Notes: generated by a model not told the origin, from the letters alone. A DNA stretch of 64,000 nucleotides from Rhizobium terrae (GCF_003425685.1 NZ_QJKM01000021.1:1-64000); one strand, 5' to 3'; counted from the first letter of the stretch, positions 15,999 through 24,481 are shown. A program made the numbers and translations.

Positions 15999-16982
15999 TT
16001 AAACGGCTGCCGTCAGGCGTAACAATTCCCGCGCCGCCGTTTCGTCGGTGATCAGCGTATTGCAGCCGACCCGGCGGATCGTGGCGCGGATCGCGACGGC
16101 GCGGTGGGCGCCGCCGGAGGAAAGTACGATGTGCTTCGCCTTCTTCAGGGTATCGAGGTCGATCGACATCACCCGCTCGTTCAACGCGTGATCCACCGAG
16201 CGGCCCTCTTCATCGAGGAAGTTGAACATCGTGTCGCAGACGCAGCCGGCGGCGATCAGGCGGTCCAGCTCGGCCTTGGAAATGAAGCCTTCCGACAGCG
16301 AGGTGGAATGCGGGCCGATATCGCCACAGCTTACCACTGCGAGGTCGAGGTTCTCGGCGAGGTCGTAGATTGCTTTCAGGCCGCACTGTTCAATCAGCGC
16401 CCGCTTGGTCTTGACCGAGTCCACCAGAAGCGGCGCCAGGAACATGTAGCATTCGGCGCCGAGCTGGCCGGCGAAGCGCCATGTGTAGTCTATCGGGTTC
16501 GTCTGGTGCACGGCGACGATGCCGCCGAGCAGCGACACGACCTTGCAGTTTTCCCGCCGCGGCGGGCGGAAACTGGACAGCGAGGCGGTCATGGTGCGGC
16601 CCCAGCCGACCCCGATCGTCATGTCGTCCTGCACCACTTCGGAGAGGAATTGCCCAAGCGCCAGGCCGACCGCGCTTGCCAGCGCCGTGGCGCTGCCGTC
16701 GCGCGGTGCGGGCACCACGAGCGCCTCGTCGAGGCCATAGGCTTTCTCGAGCTGGATCGCCAGTTCCACGCAGCTGTCGATGCCCTCGCTGATCCAGATC
16801 TGCACCTCGGAACGCTTCATCGCCTCGTCGAGCAGACGGATCACCGTGGAGCGGCTGAGGCCCAGCCGCTCGGCGACATCTTTTTGCGTCAATCCCTGGT
16901 TATAATAAAGCCACGCCGCGCGCAGCCGCATCGAAGCAGCATCGGAATAGGCGGTATGGGTCTCGCGTCTGAGCCTTGCCAA
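15999..16982 (-). CDS. SorC-family sugar-binding transcriptional regulator
   Basis: About 327 residues from a TTG at 16982, preceded by GGAGACATC. A longer frame opens at an ATG (17051), but that codon lies inside a clear promoter (TTGACA-N17-AAATAT), so it cannot be used. The N-terminal HTH is AAWLYYNQGLTQKDVAERLGLSRSTVIRLLDEA; the effector domain has MTIGVGWGRTMTASLSSF, CKVVSLLGGIV and VVSCGDIGPHSTSLSEGFIS. It is divergent from transaldolase, 212 bp away, and may respond to a pentose-phosphate-pathway or polyol intermediate. The effector is unknown. Confidence 0.85.
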   Translation of the reverse strand: MARLRRETHTAYSDAASMRLRAAWLYYNQGLTQKDVAERLGLSRSTVIRLLDEAMKRSEVQIWISEGIDSCVELAIQLEKAYGLDEALVVPAPRDGSATALASAVGLALGQFLSEVVQDDMTIGVGWGRTMTASLSSFRPPRRENCKVVSLLGGIVAVHQTNPIDYTWRFAGQLGAECYMFLAPLLVDSVKTKRALIEQCGLKAIYDLAENLDLAVVSCGDIGPHSTSLSEGFISKAELDRLIAAGCVCDTMFNFLDEEGRSVDHALNERVMSIDLDTLKKAKHIVLSSGGAHRAVAIRATIRRVGCNTLITDETAARELLRLTAAV

Positions 16983-17029
16983 GATGTCTCCAGGGTCTGC
17001 TGAACGGGCGTGGTGAACAGGTCCCCTTG

Positions 17030-17060
17030 ATATTTGGCCCAATTGAAACATATGTCAATT
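17030..17060 (-). promoter_or_regulatory. Promoter of the SorC-type regulator with an overlapping dyad
   Basis: On the minus strand TTGACA (17053-17058), a 17-bp spacer and AAATAT (17030-17035) form a near-consensus sigma-70 promoter. The -35 region lies in a dyad with AATTGA (17041-17046) and TCAATT (17055-17060), a plausible autoregulatory site. The promoter rules out the ATG at 17051 as translation start. Confidence 0.6.
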
Positions 17061-17076
17061 CACGAGGACAAATGTC

Positions 17077-17106
17077 TTGACTTCTTAACCATCAGCGGGG
17101 GATAGT
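17077..17106 (+). promoter_or_regulatory. Probable promoter of transaldolase
   Basis: TTGACT (17077-17082) and GATAGT (17101-17106) are separated by 18 bp and point towards tal. A small hairpin, GGGGA/TCCCC (17097-17109), overlaps the -10. The arrangement is back to back with the regulator promoter at 17030-17060. Confidence 0.4.
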
Positions 17107-17193
17107 CCCCTCAAGCGCAAACGGGTTGTCCAGGGTGACTTGGGAGCCGAAGCGCACGATGGGCGTTTTAAGGTGATATCGAGGAATATTCGG

Positions 17194-18150
17194 ATGACGT
17201 CGAAACTTGAGCAACTTCGTTCCATGACCACGGTCGTCGCCGATACCGGCGACATCGAGGCGGTCGCCCGCTTGAAGCCGGTGGATTGCACCACCAATCC
17301 TTCGATCGTCCTCAAAGCCATCGGTACGCCGGTCTTTGCCGACAAGGTCAAGGAGGCGATCGCCTGGGGCAGGAAGCAGGGTGGTCAGCAGGATGCCGTC
17401 GTTTCCGCCGTGGCCGACCGCCTGGCGATCTCCGTCGGCGCAGCCCTGTCCGAGCTCGTCCCCGGCCGCGTCTCGACAGAAGTCGATGCCGACCTTTCCT
17501 TCGATACGGAAGCCTCGATCGCCAAGGCCCACCAGATCATCGCCGCTTACAAGGAGCGCGGCATCGAGCGCGACCGCATCCTGATCAAGCTCGCCTCCAC
17601 CTGGGAGGGCATCCGCGCGGCCGAAGTGCTGCAGACGGAAGGCATCGACTGCAACCTGACGCTCCTCTTCTCCCAGGCGCAGGCGATCGCCTGCGCCGAG
17701 GCCAAGGTCTTCCTGATCTCGCCGTTCGTCGGCCGCATCCTCGACTGGTACAAGAAGTCGACCGGTCAGGACTATACGGCCGAAACCGATCCGGGCGTCG
17801 TCTCGGTGCGCCAGATCTACAACTACTACAAGGCGAACGGCATCAAGACGATCGTCATGGGCGCTTCCTTCCGCAATGCCGGCGAAATCGAGGCACTGGC
17901 GGGCTGCGACCGCCTGACGATCAGCCCGGCGCTGCTCGATGAACTCGACAAGGACAGCGGCAAGCTGGAGCGCAAGCTGTCGCCGGAAACCTTCAAGGCG
18001 GAACCGCTGCGGGCGCTCGACGAAAAGCAGTTCCGCTGGATGCTCAATGAAGATGCGATGGCGACCGAAAAGCTCTCGGAAGGCATCCGCGCCTTCGCCA
18101 AGGATCTTGGCGCCCTTCGCGACCTCGTCCGCAAGGACCTGGCTGCCTGA
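17194..18150 (+). CDS. tal: Transaldolase
   Basis: 318 residues from the ATG at 17194, chosen because GAGGAATATTCGG precedes it and the family N-terminus MTSKLEQLRSMTTVVADTGD starts there; an upstream TTG frame extension is not credible. The protein is TalB-like in length. The Schiff-base lysine is Lys132 in RILIKLASTWEG. Other signatures are DCTTNPSIVLKA and NCNLTLLFS-type GIDCNLTLLFSQAQA. It transfers dihydroxyacetone units between sedoheptulose 7-phosphate and glyceraldehyde 3-phosphate in the non-oxidative pentose phosphate pathway. A perfect 13-bp hairpin follows the gene. Confidence 0.95.
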   Translation: MTSKLEQLRSMTTVVADTGDIEAVARLKPVDCTTNPSIVLKAIGTPVFADKVKEAIAWGRKQGGQQDAVVSAVADRLAISVGAALSELVPGRVSTEVDADLSFDTEASIAKAHQIIAAYKERGIERDRILIKLASTWEGIRAAEVLQTEGIDCNLTLLFSQAQAIACAEAKVFLISPFVGRILDWYKKSTGQDYTAETDPGVVSVRQIYNYYKANGIKTIVMGASFRNAGEIEALAGCDRLTISPALLDELDKDSGKLERKLSPETFKAEPLRALDEKQFRWMLNEDAMATEKLSEGIRAFAKDLGALRDLVRKDLAA

Positions 18151-18170
18151 TATCGCGATCCACCGCCGAC

Positions 18171-18200
18171 ATGAAGGCCCGTCCCGCGACGGGCCTTCAT
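18171..18200. terminator. Bidirectional hairpin between tal and the methyltransferase gene
   Basis: A perfect 13-bp inverted repeat, ATGAAGGCCCGTC (18171-18183) and GACGGGCCTTCAT (18188-18200), with loop CCGC. It sits just after tal and just after the convergent methyltransferase gene. There is no strong T-run, so it is a likely but not canonical intrinsic terminator. Confidence 0.65.
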
Positions 18201-18204
18201 GCGT

Positions 18205-19002
18205 TCAGGTTTCTTTCCTGCTGAGGAAGAGGCCGGTTTCCTTTGCGGCTTCAAGCACGCCGCCGCCGCGTTCGAAGGCCCGGGCGATCGCCTCGCGGAA
18301 GGCGGCAAGTTCAGGCTCGCCCGCCCTGTCGCCCGGCGGATAGGAGGTGAGTGCCAGGAACACATCCTCCGGTTCGGTGATCTTCATCATCGCCGGATGC
18401 TGGAAGAAGGCGACGTTGCCAAATACGGCGCGCATCAGCGCCTCGGCCTTGTCGTAACCGAAGGCCTCGCCGGCGGGATCGGCGGGCGGACTGCCGAAGA
18501 CCGTCGTCAGTTGGTAGATTTCCCGCATATTTCCGGCGCCGTTGGTCGTGACGGCAAGGGTACCGCCGGGCTTCAGGACGCGGGACATTTCGGCGAGGGC
18601 CGCGGGCTGGTCGGCGACGTGATAGAGCATGTGCATGGCGATGACGGCCTCGAACGAGCCGTCATCGAGGGGAAGGGCGGTGGCGTCGGCCTCGCGCCCC
18701 GTCACCGATGCGAAGGGCAGCGCCCGGCAACGTTCCACGGCCTCGGCGACCATGCCGGATGATTGATCGGCCAATGTCAGGTGCAGACCTTCGGGCGCGT
18801 CCTTCATCACCGAAGCCCAGAACCAGGCCGGGCCGCAGCCGATGTCGAGGACCCTGTCGCCCGGCTTCAGCGGCAGCCGTCTTGCGACCCAGGGAAACCA
18901 GCCGGTTTCGGCAATCGTATATTGCCTGTTGAGGCGCGCCCGGGCGGCGAGCTTGCCGCTATCCGCATATTGCTGGGCATTTCCCGAGGTGATCGACGAC
19001 AT
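18205..19002 (-). CDS. Class I SAM-dependent methyltransferase
   Basis: About 265 residues from the ATG at 19002 (MSSITSGNAQQYADSG), which has AGGAGCA just upstream; a longer frame lacks such a site. SAM-binding motif I is RVLDIGCGPAWFWAS (about 49-63), then LTLADQSSGMVAEA, READATALPLDDGSFEAVIAMHMLYHV (motif III) and LKPGGTLAVTTNG. It belongs to the UbiE/Methyltransf_11 type. The substrate is unknown. It converges on tal and stands apart from the MFS gene, from which a terminator separates it. Confidence 0.88.
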   Translation of the reverse strand: MSSITSGNAQQYADSGKLAARARLNRQYTIAETGWFPWVARRLPLKPGDRVLDIGCGPAWFWASVMKDAPEGLHLTLADQSSGMVAEAVERCRALPFASVTGREADATALPLDDGSFEAVIAMHMLYHVADQPAALAEMSRVLKPGGTLAVTTNGAGNMREIYQLTTVFGSPPADPAGEAFGYDKAEALMRAVFGNVAFFQHPAMMKITEPEDVFLALTSYPPGDRAGEPELAAFREAIARAFERGGGVLEAAKETGLFLSRKET

Positions 19003-19087
19003 GATTGCTCCTGTGAGGGGCGGCTCTTTTCCCGGGGCGGAACGCCGTGCCGTGTCATACTCCGCCAATCCCGCACTTTTGCAATGC

Positions 19088-19118
19088 AAAATCCCGGCGA
19101 CCGTGATGGCCGCCGGGA
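19088..19118 (-). terminator. Intrinsic terminator of the MFS gene
   Basis: On the minus strand TCCCGGCG (19111-19118) pairs with CGCCGGGA (19092-19099) across an 11-nt loop and is followed by TTTT. It lies 44 bp downstream of the MFS stop codon. Confidence 0.65.
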
Positions 19119-19161
19119 CGATAGCTCCAGGGCAGGAGCGCGGAAGGATCGTGTTTGCGGA

Positions 19162-20457
19162 TCAGGCCGGCTGCGGAACCGCTGTCGCCGAACCCGGCTT
19201 CCTCAGGAGCAGGACGGAGACGGCGGCGATCATGCACATCACGCCGGCGATCTGCAGGGCGGGCATATAGGTGTCGAAACCGCTCTTGAAATAACCCGCC
19301 CCGTAAGCTGCGGTCGCCGCGCCCAGCTGGTGTCCGGTGAAGACCCAGCCGAAGACCATGCCGGCCTTCTCGCGGCCGAACTTGTCGGCGGCGAGCTTCA
19401 CGGTCGGCGGCACCGTGGCGATCCAGTCCAGACCATAGAAGACGGCGAAGGCCGAGAGTTCGTAGAAGCTGAAGCCGGAGAAGGAGAGGTAGATCAGCGA
19501 CAGGCCGCGCAGCCCGTAATACCAGAAGAGCAGGATGCGGTTGTCATACCGGTCGGAAAGCCAGCCGGACATGATCGTGCCGAAGAAATCGAAGATGCCG
19601 AGCACGGCCAGCGTGCCGGCAGCGGCAACCGGCGCGAGGCCGAAATCGCCGCAGATCGAGATCCAGTGGGTCTGGATCAGTCCGTTGGTGGAGAGGCCGC
19701 AGACGAAGAACGTGCCGAACAGGACCCAGAACGTGCCGCTGGCCGAAGCGCTCCTCAGCGTCGTGATCGGCGAGACCAGCGTCGTCAGCAGCTTGTGATC
19801 CTGCTTCGGCGGCTTGGAGACCGTCGTCTCGCCGTAGGCGGGCAGGCCGACATCGACGGGATGATCCCGCATCAGGAAAAACACGAGCAGCATGGCCGCG
19901 GCGATGGCGGCGGCCGTCAGGACGAGCGCCGTGCGCCAGCCGTAGCTCTCGCTGAGCTGTGCCAGCAGCGGCAGGAAGACCAGCTGGCCCGTTGCATTGC
20001 TGGCGCTCAGCATGCCCATGACCAGGCCGCGGCGCTGGGAGAACCATCGCGAGGCGACGGTGGCGCCGAGCACCATGGCGGTCATGCCGGTACCGACGCC
20101 GATCACCACGCCCCACAGCGCGACCAGCTGCCAGACCTCGGTCATGAACAGCGAGACGACGATGCCGCCGAGGATCATCACCAGCGCCGCCGTGACGACC
20201 TGGCGAATGCCGAAATGGTTCATGAAGGCGGCGGCAAAGGGCGCAAGCAGGCCGAACAACACGAGGCGCACGGCCATGGCGGAGGAGATGTCGGCGATGT
20301 CCCAGCCGAATTCCTGGTGCAGCGGCTGGATCATCACGCCGGCCGAACCCATGGCGCCGGCGGTCGCCAGCATGGTCAGGAAAGTGGTCGCGACGACCAC
20401 CCATCCATAGTGCAGGTTTCTGGTCGCCATCCAGCGGGCGGCGGGGGTGGAGAGCAT
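19162..20457 (-). CDS. MFS transporter (OxlT/monocarboxylate-porter-like)
   Basis: A 431-residue protein with 12 predicted membrane segments. It starts LHYGWVVVATTFLTMLATAG, the usual start of the oxalate:formate/monocarboxylate MFS subfamily. It carries the loop-2-3-like motif ASRWFSQRRGLVMGMLSAS and a second half with GTIMSGWLSDRYDNR. The central loop (HPVDVGLPAYGET...) is also typical. The substrate could be an organic acid or a drug. It follows the marR gene in the same direction, with a 14-bp palindrome at 20506-20519 between them identical to one before marR, so both genes are likely under MarR control. Confidence 0.88.
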   Translation of the reverse strand: MLSTPAARWMATRNLHYGWVVVATTFLTMLATAGAMGSAGVMIQPLHQEFGWDIADISSAMAVRLVLFGLLAPFAAAFMNHFGIRQVVTAALVMILGGIVVSLFMTEVWQLVALWGVVIGVGTGMTAMVLGATVASRWFSQRRGLVMGMLSASNATGQLVFLPLLAQLSESYGWRTALVLTAAAIAAAMLLVFFLMRDHPVDVGLPAYGETTVSKPPKQDHKLLTTLVSPITTLRSASASGTFWVLFGTFFVCGLSTNGLIQTHWISICGDFGLAPVAAAGTLAVLGIFDFFGTIMSGWLSDRYDNRILLFWYYGLRGLSLIYLSFSGFSFYELSAFAVFYGLDWIATVPPTVKLAADKFGREKAGMVFGWVFTGHQLGAATAAYGAGYFKSGFDTYMPALQIAGVMCMIAAVSVLLLRKPGSATAVPQPA

Positions 20458-20505
20458 TGTGGAATTCCCTTTCCTGGTGATTGCCGCACCGGCAGCGTTA
20501 GAGTT

Positions 20506-20519
20506 CGGGTATATACCCG
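20506..20519 (-). promoter_or_regulatory. MarR operator copy 2 (upstream of the MFS gene)
   Basis: A perfect palindrome, CGGGTATATACCCG. The same 14 bp occurs at 20942-20955 before the marR gene and nowhere else I noticed in the window. It lies 49 bp upstream of the MFS start. MarR-family dimers bind such palindromes. Confidence 0.7.
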
Positions 20520-20535
20520 TTTCTGGTCGAAAAAA

Positions 20536-20937
20536 TCAGAGGGCTATGAGCAGCTCCTGCAATTGCCTTGTCTTCTCAGGTCCCAGCCGTGCCTCGATAT
20601 CCTCCTGGACGCTATCCCAGAGCGGCGCGCCCTGTTTGAGGATCGCATGACCCTGCGGCGTGATGGACAGCATCGCTTCCCGCTGGTCCTCGCCGTGGCC
20701 GATCGCCACCAGTCCCATGCGCTCCAGCACCTTGGCATTGCGGCCAACCGTCGAGCGGTCCAGATCCACTTCCACGGCAAGATCGGTCAGCGATACCGGC
20801 GCCAGCCGGTTGATATTCCTCAGCAGGCTGAACTGGCCGATATTAACGCCAAGCGGCGCCAGCGCCTCGTCATAGTAGGACGAGACCTTTCGGGAGGCTT
20901 TGCGCAGCAGGATGCAGTGGCAGGTGTCGTTGGGCAT
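20536..20937 (-). CDS. MarR-family transcriptional regulator
   Basis: A 133-residue winged-helix protein: LLRKASRKVSSYYDEALAPLGVNIGQFSLLRNI (dimer helices), LTDLAVEVDLDRSTVGRNAKVLERMGLV (HTH) and HGEDQREAMLSITPQGHAIL (wing). Two Cys residues near the N-terminus (NDTCHCILL) could be redox or ligand sensors, as in some MarR proteins; this is inference. No Shine-Dalgarno is visible before the ATG, and the operator ends 5 bp before it. If the TATACC in the operator is the -10, transcription starts at the ATG and the mRNA is leaderless. Confidence 0.9.
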   Translation of the reverse strand: MPNDTCHCILLRKASRKVSSYYDEALAPLGVNIGQFSLLRNINRLAPVSLTDLAVEVDLDRSTVGRNAKVLERMGLVAIGHGEDQREAMLSITPQGHAILKQGAPLWDSVQEDIEARLGPEKTRQLQELLIAL

Positions 20938-20941
20938 GGCG

Positions 20942-20955
20942 CGGGTATATACCCG
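20942..20955 (-). promoter_or_regulatory. MarR operator copy 1, overlapping the marR promoter
   Basis: The same palindrome CGGGTATATACCCG, here extended to a perfect 16 bp (20941-20956). On the minus strand TTGCGC (20967-20972), a 17-bp spacer and TATACC (20944-20949) would make a promoter whose -10 is inside the palindrome. MarR binding would then block RNA polymerase directly. Confidence 0.65.
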
Positions 20956-20987
20956 CAGTTCGATCGGCGCAAGGGGCTTTCGAAAAA

Positions 20988-21821
20988 TCAGGAGGTGGTG
21001 CGGGCGGCGAGTGATATCCTGACGAAGGCGAAGACGAAGAGCGCCGTCATCAGCAGAACGATCGTGGGGGCGGGGGCGCTGTCGAGGAGGAAGCTCAGGT
21101 AGATGCCGGCAACCGACGAGCCGGCGGCGATCGCGACCGCTGTGATGAGCATGGCGGTGAAGCGGCGTGTCAGCAAGAAGGCAATGGCGCCCGGAGCCAC
21201 CAGCATGGCGACCGAGAGGATGATGCCGACCGCCTTCAGCGCGCCGACGACAGTGAGCGACAGGACGGCGAGCTGCCCGTAATGCAGGAGCCGCACCGGC
21301 AGGCCGATCGCCTTGGCGTGCTGTTCGTCGAACGAATGGACCAGCAGGTCCTTGCGGAGAATGACGAGAAAAAGCGTCGACACAAGCGCGATCAAGCCGG
21401 TTTCGACGAGGTCCGCGGGCACGATGCCGAGCATGTCGCCGAACAGGATGTGGTCGAGATGCACATCCGCCTGCACCTTGACGTAAAGCACCAGGCCGAG
21501 CCCGAACATGCCGGAGAAGACGATGCCGAGTACCGTGTCCTCCTTGATACGGCTGTTCTCCTTCAGGAAGCCGGTCATCAGCGCGCAGGCCATGCCGGCC
21601 ACGAAGGCGCCGACCGACAGAGGAATGGACAGTATATAGGCGATCACCACGCCCGGCAGCACCGCATGGGAGACCGCGTCGCCCATCAGCGACCAGCCCT
21701 TCAGCACCAGGAAACAGGAGAGGATGGCCATGGGCACCGCGATCATCAGGGTCACGGCGAAGGCCGATTGCATGAAGGGAAGCTGGAAGGGCAGGAGCGC
21801 CAGCTGCAGGGTCTCGCTCAT
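20988..21821 (-). CDS. sitD: Manganese/iron ABC transporter permease
   Basis: About 277 residues from the ATG at 21821, which overlaps the end of sitC by 4 bp (ATGA type). It is a family 3 metal ABC permease with about eight membrane segments. Hallmarks are LVLKGWSLMGDAVSHAVLPGVVIAYIL (about 39-65), FDEQHAKAIGLP and LKAVGIILSVAMLVAPGAIAFLLT. It forms the channel with SitC. Last gene of sitABCD. Confidence 0.93.
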   Translation of the reverse strand: MSETLQLALLPFQLPFMQSAFAVTLMIAVPMAILSCFLVLKGWSLMGDAVSHAVLPGVVIAYILSIPLSVGAFVAGMACALMTGFLKENSRIKEDTVLGIVFSGMFGLGLVLYVKVQADVHLDHILFGDMLGIVPADLVETGLIALVSTLFLVILRKDLLVHSFDEQHAKAIGLPVRLLHYGQLAVLSLTVVGALKAVGIILSVAMLVAPGAIAFLLTRRFTAMLITAVAIAAGSSVAGIYLSFLLDSAPAPTIVLLMTALFVFAFVRISLAARTTS

Positions 21822-22678
21822 GCGGTTTCCTCCAGGGAGGCTTTCAAGCGGCGACGGGCGGCGAGCATGCCGTGTTTCGGGGCGAACAGGAAAGCCAGCA
21901 GGAAAAGCGCCGTCTGCAGCACGACGATGACGCCGCCGGTCGCGCCGTCGAGAAAATAGCTCAGATAGGCGCCGACAAAACTTGTCGCCGCGCCGATCAG
22001 CAGCCCCATCAGGATCAGCCGTTCGAACCGGTCCGTCAGCAGATAGGCGGTGGCGCCGGGCGTCACCACCATGGCGATGACCAGGAAGGCGCCGACGGTC
22101 TGCAGCGCGGCGACCGTCGAGGCGGCGAGCAGGGTGAAGAACAGCACTTTCAGAAGATCCGGCTTCAGGCCGATGGTGCGGGCGTGGTTCTCGTCGAAGA
22201 AGGCGAGCATCAGATCCTTCCATTTCAGCGCCAGGATGAGGAGGCTGACGCCGCCGATGATGGCGAGCTGCAACGTATCCTCGGGCGTGATGGCGAGGAT
22301 GTTGCCGAGCACAATGGTCTGGATGTTCACCGACGTCGGCGATAGCGACACCATGAACAGACCGAGGCCGAAGAAGGAGGTGAAGATCAGGCCGATGATG
22401 GCGTCTTCCTTCAGTCTTGTTCGCTGGTTGAGGAAAAGCATGGCACCGGCCGCAAGGCCGCCGGAAATGAAGGCGCCGATCGAGAAGGGCAGGCCGAGCA
22501 TATAGGCGCCGGCTACGCCCGGCACGATCGAGTGAGACAGCGCGTCGCCGATCAGCGACCAGCCTTTGAGCATGAGATAGGCGGAAAGGAAACCGCAGAC
22601 GCCGCCGACCAGCGCACTGACCCAGATGGCGTTGCGCATGTAGCCGTAGGTGAAGGGTTCAACGAGCGTCTGAAGCAT
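21818..22678 (-). CDS. sitC: Manganese/iron ABC transporter permease
   Basis: About 286 residues from the ATG at 22678 (MLQTLVEPFTYGYMRNA). The start lies inside the end of sitB (20-bp overlap). It has about eight membrane helices and the family 3 signatures LMLKGWSLIGDALSHSIVPGVAGAYML, FDENHARTIGLKPDLLK and LQTVGAFLVIAMVVTPGATAYLLT. It pairs with SitD, with which it shares the overlapping start/stop. Confidence 0.93.
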   Translation of the reverse strand: MLQTLVEPFTYGYMRNAIWVSALVGGVCGFLSAYLMLKGWSLIGDALSHSIVPGVAGAYMLGLPFSIGAFISGGLAAGAMLFLNQRTRLKEDAIIGLIFTSFFGLGLFMVSLSPTSVNIQTIVLGNILAITPEDTLQLAIIGGVSLLILALKWKDLMLAFFDENHARTIGLKPDLLKVLFFTLLAASTVAALQTVGAFLVIAMVVTPGATAYLLTDRFERLILMGLLIGAATSFVGAYLSYFLDGATGGVIVVLQTALFLLAFLFAPKHGMLAARRRLKASLEETA

Positions 22679-23567
22679 CAGTCTTGGTCTCTTTCCGAGG
22701 GCCGCTCTTTTCCTTGCCGTTCTCGCCATAGATGACGAAGGGGCGCTCGTCGTCGCTGATCACCTTGACGCGGCGGGTATCGGCATCGTCGTGCAGCTCC
22801 GGTCCGCCGAGGATGAAATGACGCAGCACGCCGCCGAAGGCCTTTTCCAGATTGGTCTCGTTGAACGTATCCTCCGTCCTGCCATAGGCAAGCACCGTGC
22901 CCTTCACGAAAACCGTGCGGTCGCAGAAGTCCGGGACGCTGCCGAGATTGTGGGTCGAGACCAGCATGACCCGGCCTTCGTCGCGCAGGGCCTTCAGGAG
23001 GGCGATGATCTGTTCCTCGGTCGTCACGTCGACGCCAGTGAAGGGTTCGTCGAGCAGGATGACCTGGCCTTCCTGCGCCAGCGCACGGGCGAGGAAGACG
23101 CGCTTGCGCTGGCCGCCGGAAAGCTCGCCGATCTGCCGCTTCCTGTATTCCTCCATGTTCACCCGTCTCAGTGCTTCCGTGACCATGTCGCGGTCGCGGC
23201 GCGAGGGGATGCGCAGGAAATTCATGTGGCCGTAGCGGCCCATCATCACCACGTCCTCGACGAGGACCGGGAAGTTCCAGTCCACCTCTTCGGCCTGCGG
23301 GACATAGGCGACGAGGTTTTTCCGCAGCGCCTCCCTGGCCGGCATGCCGAGGATCTCGACCGAGCCTTGCGTCAGCGAGACGAAGCCCATGATCGCCTTG
23401 AAGAGGGTCGACTTGCCGGCGCCGTTGACGCCGACCAGCGCGGTGATCGTCCCCTTCGGCACGGCAAAGCTTGCCTGCCGCAACGCCGTATGACCGTTGC
23501 GATAGGCAACGGTCACGTTTTCCAGCATCAGGCCCGTGCCGACGGGCTTGGTCTTGCCCATCATCAT
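22659..23567 (-). CDS. sitB: Manganese/iron ABC transporter ATP-binding protein
   Basis: A 302-residue ATPase. Walker A is GVNGAGKST (about 46-54), the Q-loop is YVPQAEEVDWNFPV, the signature is LSGGQRKRVFLARAL, Walker B is VILLDEPFTGVD, and the H-loop is LVSTHNLGSV. A hydrophilic, charged C-terminal tail (about 255-302, with DDADTRRVKVISDDERPFV and GPRKETKTDASDAR) extends beyond the usual family length. It overlaps sitA by 4 bp and sitC by 20 bp, so the operon is tightly coupled. Confidence 0.94.
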   Translation of the reverse strand: MMMGKTKPVGTGLMLENVTVAYRNGHTALRQASFAVPKGTITALVGVNGAGKSTLFKAIMGFVSLTQGSVEILGMPAREALRKNLVAYVPQAEEVDWNFPVLVEDVVMMGRYGHMNFLRIPSRRDRDMVTEALRRVNMEEYRKRQIGELSGGQRKRVFLARALAQEGQVILLDEPFTGVDVTTEEQIIALLKALRDEGRVMLVSTHNLGSVPDFCDRTVFVKGTVLAYGRTEDTFNETNLEKAFGGVLRHFILGGPELHDDADTRRVKVISDDERPFVIYGENGKEKSGPRKETKTDASDAR

Positions 23568-24463
23568 TGCGCCAGACCCCTGGCGATGGTCTCGCTCGTC
23601 ACGCGAAGCAGGTCGAGATAGGTCGGCACCGGGCCGTCGGCTTCGCTGAGCGAGTCGACATAAAGCACGCCGCCGTATCTTGCGCCGGTTTCGGAGGAGA
23701 CCTGCCTGGCCGGTTTGTCGGAAACGGTGCTTTCGCTGAAGATGACCTTCACCTGGTGCTCGCGCATGGCATCGATCACCGCGCGCACCTGCTGCGGGGT
23801 GCCCTGGCTGTCGGCATTGACCGGCCAGAGATAGAGTTCCTTCAGGCCGAAATCGCGCGCGAGGTAGGAAAAGGCGCCCTCGCTCGTCACCAGCCAGCGG
23901 TGGTTTTCCGGCAGTTTGCCGAGCTGATCGCGGATCGGCTGCACCAGCGCGCGGATCTTGTCCGTATAGGCCTTGGCGTTGGCGGCATAGCCATCGGCAT
24001 GGGCCGGATCGATCTGCGCGAGGCCCTTGCGGATGTTCTCCACATAGATCACTGCGTTTTCCGGCGACATCCAGGCATGCGGGTTCGGCTTGCCCTGGTA
24101 GGCGCCTCCGGCAATCGCCATCGGCGTGACGCCGTCCGAAACGGTGATGCTCGGCACCTTGCCGAGGTTCGCCAGGAATTTCTCGAACCAGAGTTCGAGA
24201 TTGAGGCCGTTGCGCAGCACGAGATCCGCATCGCGGGCGCGCAGGATATCGCCCGGCGTCGGCTGGTAATTGTGGATTTCGGCACCCGGTTTGGTGATGC
24301 TCTCGACCGTCGCCGCATCGCCTGCGACGTTGCGCGCCATGTCCGCGATAATGGTGAAGGTCGTGACGACTTTGGGTTTTTCCTGTGCCTGGGCCGTGAC
24401 CGGCAGCGCGAGGAGGGGGATGGCGAGAAGAACGGCAAGGCTTGCGAGTCTACGGAACGGCAT
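23564..24463 (-). CDS. sitA: Manganese/iron ABC transporter, periplasmic metal-binding protein
   Basis: A 299-residue cluster A-I (ZnuA/SitA/TroA) binding protein. The signal peptide spans about 1-27 (LAVLLAIPLLALPVTAQAQ). Metal-ligand segments are GAEIHNYQPTPGDI (first His), NPHAWMSPENAVIYVENI (second His), TSEGAFSYLARDFGL (Glu) and VIFSESTVSDKPA (the usual acidic ligand region near the C-terminus). There is no His-rich loop, as expected for Mn/Fe rather than Zn proteins. By rhizobial knowledge sitABCD is the main Mn2+ importer under Mur control, and Mur-like boxes bracket the promoter here. Confidence 0.94.
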   Translation of the reverse strand: MPFRRLASLAVLLAIPLLALPVTAQAQEKPKVVTTFTIIADMARNVAGDAATVESITKPGAEIHNYQPTPGDILRARDADLVLRNGLNLELWFEKFLANLGKVPSITVSDGVTPMAIAGGAYQGKPNPHAWMSPENAVIYVENIRKGLAQIDPAHADGYAANAKAYTDKIRALVQPIRDQLGKLPENHRWLVTSEGAFSYLARDFGLKELYLWPVNADSQGTPQQVRAVIDAMREHQVKVIFSESTVSDKPARQVSSETGARYGGVLYVDSLSEADGPVPTYLDLLRVTSETIARGLAQ

Positions 24464-24481
24464 CGTTTCGAAAATTCCTTA

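Noticed and set aside
18763..21102. A 779-residue open frame on the plus strand opposite the methyltransferase, MFS and MarR genes
   Set aside because: Covers three recognisable minus-strand genes and two operators; its composition is that of antisense translation.
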